From Anolis sagrei (lineage: Eukaryota > Chordata > Lepidosauria > Squamata > Anolidae), in assembly GCF_037176765.1 (NCBI RefSeq), contig NC_090026.1, positions 55,718,717 through 55,782,716 of the forward strand: 64,000 nt of DNA. Reading direction: 5' to 3'. The stretch's first letter is position 1. Each line of letters starts with the position of its first letter. Below, piece by piece: positions 57,431 to 64,000 of the stretch. The position numbers and the translations under genes are program-made. Below the pieces are notes generated by a model that did not search any database, was not told where the DNA came from, and worked only from the letters and a program-made list of their open reading frames with translations.

Positions 57431-57878
57431 ATTTAGACAGTCAGGTGGGAAGTCTGTGCATTGGCACCATGACTACCTGGCGGTTGTTGCTGCTACCATG
57501 CCACCAGTCAGAAGCAGCTCCCTGGCAGAGCCTTGCTGCCTTCTGGTGAGGTCACAGTAGGACGCCCCGCCATGTCATTACCAGAAGTGATAATGCCATC
57601 AAAGCTATGCTAGTGAGGTGCTTCCTACTAGTAAAACAACAGTAAAACATGTAGACACCAAATTGTCCAGGATCCCACCTGATCCAGCTGTCTTCACATC
57701 AAAAGCACTGCGGGTCAGTCTGGAGTTTTCTAGAAGCTGTGGATTAACCTGTAGCTCTTCTTGTGCTGAATTAATGGTTGAAAGCAGCACTTCAGTCAAA
57801 GAACTTGTTATATGTCCTTCTCTTGCTGATCAGATCACGTTCCATGTGGAATCTAAAAGTATTACAGTCCACAAGGAG

Positions 57879-57915
<37 letters not shown>

Positions 57916-57916
<1 letters not shown>

Positions 57917-59523
57917 CTAGCTTGGGGACCCGGCACTGCCCAGGTTATTTGAGAAAGGAATTCTGTATCAAGATTGGCCTTTATCACTTATTTATATGGC
58001 TCGCAGTGGTCTCAGGAAGTTAGTGAAGGTACTGCGAGTCCCATCATCTGTGGTCCACCCTCCAAACTGCACCAGGATGGAGAGTGGGTCGTGGGGGCTC
58101 TGTGTGCCAAGTTTGGTCTTGATCAATCATTGGATGAGGGTCACAGTAGTCTCAGAAAGTGAGTTTAGGTATTGCAAGTCCCATCATCCATAGTCTGTTC
58201 TCCCCCAAACCTCACCAGAATGTTGAGTTGGCCAAGGGGCTCTCTGTGCCAAGTTTGGTTTTTCTTGGTATTTGGATAAGTGTCGCCGTGGTTTCAGAAG
58301 GTAAGTGAAGGTACTGCAAGTCCCATCATCCATAGTCTGTTCTCCCCCCCCCCAAACCTCAACAGAATGTTGAGTTGGCTAAGGGGCTCTCTGTGACAAG
58401 TTTGGTTTTTCTTGGTATTTGGATAAGTGTCACTGGTTTCAGGAAGTGAGTGAAGGTACTGCAAGTCCCATCATCTATCTTCTGTCCTCCTCCAAACAGC
58501 ATCGGGATGTAGAGTGGGTCATGGGGGCTCTGTGTGCCAAGTTTGGTCTGGATCGGACATTAGATGAGGGTTGCAGCAGTCTTGGGAAGGGAGTGGAGGT
58601 ACTTGAAATCCCATCATCCATGGTCTGTCCTCCTGGAAAGTGCACCAGGATGTAGAGTGGGTCATGGGGGCTCTGTGTGCCAAGTTTGGTCCTGATCAGT
58701 CATTGACGAGGGTCTCAGTGGTCTCAGGAAGTGAGTGAAGTGACTGCAAGTCCCATCATCCATCGCCAAATTCTTCCAAACCGCACCAGAATGGAGAGTG
58801 GGTCATGCAGGCTCTCTGTGTGAATTGTGGTCCTGATCCATCATTGTTGGCAGTTGTAATGGTCTTAGGAAGGGAGTGCAGGTATTGCAAGTCCCATCGT
58901 CCATGGTGCATCCTCCTCCAAACTGCACCAGGATGTAGAGTGCATCATGGAAACTGAGTGTGCCAAGTTTGGTCTTTATCGGTAATTAGATGAGGGTTGC
59001 AGTGGTCTCAGGAATTGAGCAAAGGTACTGCAAGTCCCATAATCCATGGTCCATCCCCGGCCAAACCACACCAGGACATAAGGTGGGTCATGAGAGGTCT
59101 ATGTGCCAAGTTTGGTCCTGATTGGATGAGGTTAACAGCGGTCTCAGAACGTGAGTGATGGTACTGCAAGTCCCAACATCCATGGTTCATCCTCCTCCAA
59201 ACTGCACCAGGATGTAGAGTGGGTCATGGGGGCTTTGTGTGCCAAGTTTGGTCTGTATTGGTAATCTTCTGACTCAGCCCCTGGCCTTTTCCTTTCCTCT
59301 CTTTGTCATCTCGGAATCTTCAGCACTTTTAATCCTGTACCCCTACTCTGTCCGGCCCAGTTTTAATAGTGTCGTGTTGTATTGTTACTGTTATTGTTTT
59401 CCTGCTTAACGGTTTTTAATTTGCTTTAGGTATTGTATTGTTGTACTGTGTTTTGGGGCTTCGGCCTGTGTAAGCCGCATCGAATCCCTCGGGAGATGCT
59501 AGCAGGGTACAAATAAAGTTATA

Positions 59524-59566
<43 letters not shown>

Positions 59567-59795
59567 CTTGGAATTGAGGCTGGCCAATCAGAGACCATAT
59601 GCAAATTTCCTTCTCATGTCCCTGTTTCTGTCATGAACTCTTTTCTCCACCAGGGGCTCCTATTGAAGCTGGCCAATCAGAGACCATATGCAAATAGCAC
59701 CACAGCAGCAGCCAATCAGAATGCTGGCACATACTCCTCCCGCCACACTGCCACACGTCCACCGCGTACAAACTTTGACTTTTATTATATGTATA
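57916..59795 (-). mobile_element. Helitron-like element built of a 142-bp internal array
   Basis: It ends CTAG (57916-57919, minus sense) beside a TA run and starts near 59795 in TATACATATAATAAAAG-type text. About nine units of roughly 142 bp carry GTGCCAAGTTTGGTC and CTGCAAGTCCCATCATCCAT. A LINE tail with (TAA)n (59335-59565) is nested in it. Confidence 0.5.
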
Positions 59796-59825
59796 GATAT
59801 AGAAGATATAGATAGATATAGATAT

Positions 59826-59961
59826 AGAATCATAGAATCATAGAATCATAGAATCAAAGAGTTGGAAGAGACCTCATGGGCCATCCAGTCCAACCCCCTG
59901 CCAAGAAGCAGGAATATTGCATTCAAATCACCCCTGACAAATGGCCATCCAGCCTCTGCTT
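59826..59961 (-). mobile_element. CR1 LINE 3' fragment
   Basis: ATAGAATCATAGAATCAAAG, then GGAAGAGACCTCATGGGCCA. It lies within a (GATATA)n microsatellite whose ATAGATATAGA text continues on both sides. Confidence 0.87.
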
Positions 59962-60262
59962 ATAGAAGATATAGATATAGATATAGATAGATATGGGCAT
60001 GGGTATATAAACTTATATTCATGAGTAGTAAGATTTGTATTTGCATCGATTTAGGTGTAAAAATATTCACTTTAAATATTGATGTAGGAATTAAAATTTT
60101 AGTCTTTTGTTGTTTCATTCCAGAAATCAACCTTATCTTCTTCAAGAGTGTTTATCTGAGAGGTTTTGAAAACATAAGTTAACACTCTTAAAGTGTTCTG
60201 TGCGGGCCAGAGATTTCACCACACAAATGAAATAGCTGAGTGATTTTGCAAAGAAAAATACG

Positions 60263-61031
60263 ATGGTCTCAGGAAAGCAAGGCCCGACGGCTTCCAAGAC
60301 AGCAAGAACTGCTGTAATCAAGCTTTCCATTCAACTGCTGACACTTCAGGTTGTCATGGTAGGAAATGTTTTCTGTGGAAATGTGCTCATTTGGCCAGCG
60401 GAAGCCAGCCATTGGCTGAATATGAAGGTCATCATTCAAGAACTGATACATAGAGACCACCACGTGACGGTTCTAGCTCCAGCAGCATCGATCTTCATCA
60501 AACCTGGAGATGTGCCAGCAGCGAAATTTGAGGTGTATCTTGTGCCCTTTGGACAAGATGACATTGATTCAGTTATCAAGGATATCATAATGCTGTGGCT
60601 GAATAACAAACCCACCACTTTCACCTTCCACAGGTTTTATCAAGAGCTGGGAAAGTTAGCAAGGAAAGTACATGTGCTGAATAGGCAAATGTGTGACGCG
60701 GTTCTGGCCAATCAGGAACTCATGACCCGTCTGAAAAAAGACAAATACGATGTGCTGCTTTCTGACCCTGTGCTGACTGGTGGTGACTTGATTGCTTTAA
60801 AACTGGGCATCCCCTTTATGTACACCTTGCGCTTCTCTCCAGCCTCAACAGTGGAGAGACACTGTGGGAAGATACCTGCCCCACCTTCGTATGTTCCAGC
60901 TGCTTTGTCTGAGCTGACAGACAGATTGCTGTTTGGAGAAAGAGTGAAAAACATTATCTCCTACTACGTACAAGATTATGTTTTCCAAAAGTACTGGGGA
61001 GAATGGGATTCTTATTACAGTCAGATCTTGG
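60263..61031 (+). CDS. UGT2A1: UDP-glucuronosyltransferase, UGT2A-type first coding exon
   Basis: The product conjugates glucuronic acid from UDP-glucuronate to small lipophilic acceptors on the lumenal side of the endoplasmic reticulum. The exon encodes the N-terminal acceptor-binding half (about 256 residues): signal-like AVIKLSIQLLTLQVVMVG, GNVLIWPAEASHWLNMKVII with the catalytic histidine of SHWLN, KYDVLLSDPVL with the partner aspartate, GIPFMYTLRFSPASTVERHC, and PPSYVPAALSELTDRL. It ends WDSYYSQILG at a gtaagt donor in phase 1, as in the UGT2 family. GNVLIWP, the SPASTVE-HCGK segment and WDSYYS favour UGT2A over UGT2B. The start at 60263 leaves a long, basic N-region before the hydrophobic core; the next in-frame ATG would leave too short a signal. 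Exons 2-6 lie beyond the window. In mammals UGT2A1 and 2A2 share those exons through alternative first exons, so which first exon this is stays open. Confidence 0.92.
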
Positions 61032-61129
61032 GTAAGTCTGTTTTATTACTTCTCAGATATCAGCGGGTGGCTCATGATCTGTGTAGGGAAAGTCTGCTCT
61101 GTGCCCTTCCCCTTCAGGCCAAGGGTTAG

Positions 61130-62072
61130 GGTTATTTATTTGTCGTGTCAGGGCAACCAGTCATTTATATTACATTTCTAACAGAACAAAGCAAACAAAC
61201 AGACAAAATACAACATTTGTGAGTTTGGTAGTTGATTAAATGTCCTTTGACCAGTAGCTGGCCACTTGGAGTGCTTCTGGTGTTGCTGCAAGGAGGTCCT
61301 CCATTGTGCATGTCGCAGGGCTCAGGTTGCATTGCAGCAGGTGGTCAGTGGTTTGCTCCTCTCCACACTTGCATGTTGTGGATTCCACTTTGTAGCCCCA
61401 TTTCTTGAGGTTGGCTCTGCATCTTGTGGTGCCAGAGTGCAGTCTGTTCAACGGCTTCCAAGTTGCCCAGTTTTCTTTGTGCCCAGCGGGGAGTCTCTCA
61501 TTTGGTATCAGCCATTGGTTGAGGTTCTGGATTTGAGCCTGCCACTTTTGGACTCTCGCTTGCTGAGATGTTCCAATGAGTGTCTCTGTAGATTTAAGGA
61601 AACTATTTCTTGATTTAAGTCGTTGACTTGCTGGCTGATACCCAAACAAGGGTTGAGCTGGGGATGTCACTGCCTTGGTCCTTTCACTATTGGTTGCTAC
61701 TTCCCGGCGGATGTCAGGTGGTGCAATACCGACTAAGCAGTGTAATTTCTCCAGTGGTGTAGGGCGCAGACACCCTGTGATAATGGGGCATGTCTCATTA
61801 AGAGCCACATCCACTGTTTTAGTGTGGTGAGATGTGTTCCACACTGGGCATGCATACTCAGCAGCAGAGTAGCATAGCGCAAGGGCAGATGTCTTCACTG
61901 TATCTGGTTGTGATCCCCAGGTTGTGCCAGTCAGCTTGCGTATGATATTGTTTCTAGCACCCACTTTTTGCTTGATGTTCAAGCAGTGCTTCTTGTAGGT
62001 CAGAGCATGGTCCAGAGTGACTCCCAAGTATTTGGGTGTGCTGCAATGCTCCAGCGGGATTCCTTCCCAGGT
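61130..62072 (-). mobile_element. Jockey-type (possibly Vingi) LINE, C-terminal part
   Basis: The minus strand has one frame with STPKYLGVTLDHALTYKKHC, YSAAEYACPVWNTSHHTKTV, LHCLVGIAPPDIRREVATN and a cysteine cluster CKCGEEQTTDHLLQC. The tail reads TTATTTGTCGTGTCAGGGC at its left. 279 codons are still open, so it is fairly young. Confidence 0.8.
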
Positions 62073-62458
62073 CAATGGCTGATACCAAATGAGAGACTCC
62101 CCCCGGGCACACAGAAAACTGGGCGACTTGGAAGGCGCTGAACAGACTGCGCTCTGGCACCACGAGATGCAGAGCCAACCTCAAGAAATGGGCTACAAAG
62201 TGGAATCCGTGACATGCAAGTGCGGAGAAGAGCAAACTGCTGACCACCTGCTGCAATGCAACCTGTGCCCGCATGCACAATGGAGGACCTTCTTGCAGCA
62301 ACACCAGAGGCACTCCAAGTGGCCAGCAACTAGTCAAAGGACATTTAATAGAATACCAAATCTGCAAACTTTGTGTTTTGTTTGTTTGTTTGTTTGTTTG
62401 TTTGTTTGTAATGCAATACAACTGTTGTGGCTTGCTCCTGACACGATAAATAAAAATT
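62073..62458 (+). mobile_element. Jockey-type LINE 3' end, inverted relative to its neighbour
   Basis: It begins at the segment for QWLIPNER and runs to CCTGACACGATAAATAAAA. It is complementary to roughly 61130-61530 of the adjoining minus copy, so the pair forms a large inverted repeat. Confidence 0.8.
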
Positions 62459-62493
62459 ACTTGGTTGGAATAATTCAACACATAGCCAATAAG

Positions 62494-64000
62494 GTAGTAT
62501 TCTGAACATAGTGTGTCAAGGTTTATAGCAATTGTGTGTTTTGACAGTTTGGATGAAAACCAGAAAATCACATTGTTTTTGTGACAGTGACCATGCTAAG
62601 GCGTTGCAAAGGTTTACCGTTCTGAATTGTTCTTGTAAACACTATTGTTTGCTTATTGGAAGAATGTTGTAACCCATAAGGAATTAATTGTTAGCTAATT
62701 GTTTGAACTTGTTGCAAGAGAGTTGCCCTTGCAGTGCAAACTGTCCAGGACTAGAGGAAGGTGGAAACAAAGACTAGACAAGTGGTTCTCAACCTTGCTA
62801 ATGCTGTGACCCCTTAATGCAGTTCCATATGTTGTGGTGACCCCCAACCATAATATTGTTTTCATTGCTACTTGATACCTGCCATGTTACTACTGTATAA
62901 ATCGTAATGTAAATATTCGATATGCAGGATGCATTTTCATTCACTGGACTAAATTGAGCACAAATATCCAATATGCCCAAATGTGAATGCTAGTGGGGTT
63001 GGGGGAGGATTGATTTTGTAATTTGGGAGTTGTAGTTGCTGGGATTTATAGTTCACCTATAATGAAAGGGCATTCTAAACTCTACCAGCGATGGATTTAA
63101 ACCGAACTTGGCACACAGAACTCCCATGACTATTAGAAAACACTGGAAGGGTTGGTGGGCATTGACCTTGAGTTTGGGAGTTGTAATTCACCTATATCCA
63201 GAGGAGTGCTGTGGATTCATGCAATGATGGATCTGGACCAAACTTGGCATGAATACTCAATATGCCCAAATGTGAGCACTGGTGGAATCTGCGGGAAAAT
63301 AGACCTTGACATTTGGGAGTTGTAGTTGTTGGGATTTATAGTTCACCTACAATCAAAGAGCCTTCTGAACTCGACCAACAATAGAATTGGGTCAAACTTC
63401 CCACACAGAATCCTAATGACCAACAGAAAATACTGTGTTTTCTGATGGTCTTTGGTGACCCCTTTGACACCCCCTCACGACCCCCTCAGGGGTCCCGACC
63501 CCCAGGTTGAGAAACACTGGACTAGACAAGGAAGCTAGTGGAAACAGAAAGAGCACAGGAGGAAAGAAAGAGTTAATTATCAGCTACGTAATTGCTCAGA
63601 GGGTGTGTTTAAGAGAGAGTAGGGCTGGTAAACTGGGAAACTGAGTTTGAAAAGGCAGGAAACTGAGCACAACAGTATATCGGGGTAGCAGAAGGACAGG
63701 AAGAATGTGGTGAGAACTAGACTGCTTGTAACAGGGGAGGACTTGGCTGAAGGGGTGCCTTGTGCCTCTGGGAGTGATCTTGGAAAAAGATAGATAACCC
63801 AGGTACAACTTGCAGGAAAACTTAGTCCCCTAATAAGTAGCCAGAATAGACTGGTACCGTCTTGTGACCAACTATATTATTGTTGCATTCTTATTTACAA
63901 GAACTGAAAAAGGAAATAAATTATCTGTTCTTCTGATGTGAATGGTTTTGGAGAAGCTTGTTCTCCTAATAAGGCTTCTCTTCTTCACTCCCTGGGAGTC
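62494..64000 (+). mobile_element. Possible long terminal repeat or unknown repeat around a hAT insertion (tentative)
   Basis: 62494-62779 and 63520-64000 read as one continuous sequence once the hAT element is set aside. A TGTCAAGG start near 62514 and AATAAA near 63915 are LTR-like, but the right end is outside the window and the assignment is weak. Confidence 0.2.
62780..63519 (-). mobile_element. SPIN-like hAT non-autonomous element, whole, 740 bp
   Basis: A perfect 8-bp target duplication GACTAGAC (62772-62779 and 63520-63527) flanks ends GTGGTTCTCAACC / GGTTGAGAAACACTG. The left part holds the SPIN-type core (TAATGCAGTTCCATATGTTG, ATCGTAATGTAAATATTCGA). The right part holds two copies of the module with CAAACTTGGCA and GGGATTTATAGTTCACCTA. 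It has no transposase. Confidence 0.9.

Noticed and set aside
61236-62075. 279-codon minus frame as a gene next to UGT2A
   Set aside because: It matches the C-terminus of a jockey-type LINE also found at 27428-27940.

Overview
This window is vertebrate nuclear DNA, almost certainly from a squamate reptile and most like an iguanian (Anolis-type) lizard. The evidence is intron-split genes and a dense mix of squamate repeats: Sauria SINEs, BovB, CR1 and L2-clade LINEs, R4/Dong, Penelope, SPIN-like hAT elements and Helitrons. Repeats fill most of the window. Host coding sequence is sparse, but it can be placed to the base by splice signals and reading phase.

Layout. (1) Positions 3674-22157 (+) hold the last six coding exons of a cytosolic sulfotransferase of the SULT1B type; its 5' exons lie left of the window. 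Exon sizes of 129, 98, 127, 95, 181 and 113 nt fit the family, and the histidine, PAPS-binding and dimerisation motifs are intact. (2) Positions 28733-52247 (+) hold a gene I do not recognise. A CpG-rich promoter carries two perfect CRE sites exactly 21 bp apart. Three small coding exons follow, then one giant 7,772-nt exon made almost wholly of in-frame tandem repeats around a Q-T-S core, then a short last exon with a stop codon and a poly(A) signal. All junctions are in phase, and the model gives a protein of about 2,674 residues. (3) Positions 60263-61031 (+) hold the first coding exon of a UDP-glucuronosyltransferase of the UGT2A type; the remaining exons lie to the right.

The gene order UGT2A / SULT1B matches the conjugation-enzyme cluster known from amniotes. 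The two enzymes are phase II detoxification genes, one cytosolic and one in the endoplasmic reticulum. The giant-repeat gene between them looks unrelated to detoxification. Its paired CREs suggest, but do not prove, a cAMP-responsive or testis programme.

The rest is a layered record of insertions, many with readable target-site duplications: Penelope inside L1, hAT elements with perfect 8-bp duplications, solo LTRs with 5-bp duplications, SINE inside SINE, and LINE inside LINE. The best candidate for undescribed biology is the giant-repeat gene. Secondary points are a sequence module shared by three kinds of non-autonomous DNA transposon, several tail-to-tail retroelement palindromes, and an RFX-type X-box inside a solo LTR.
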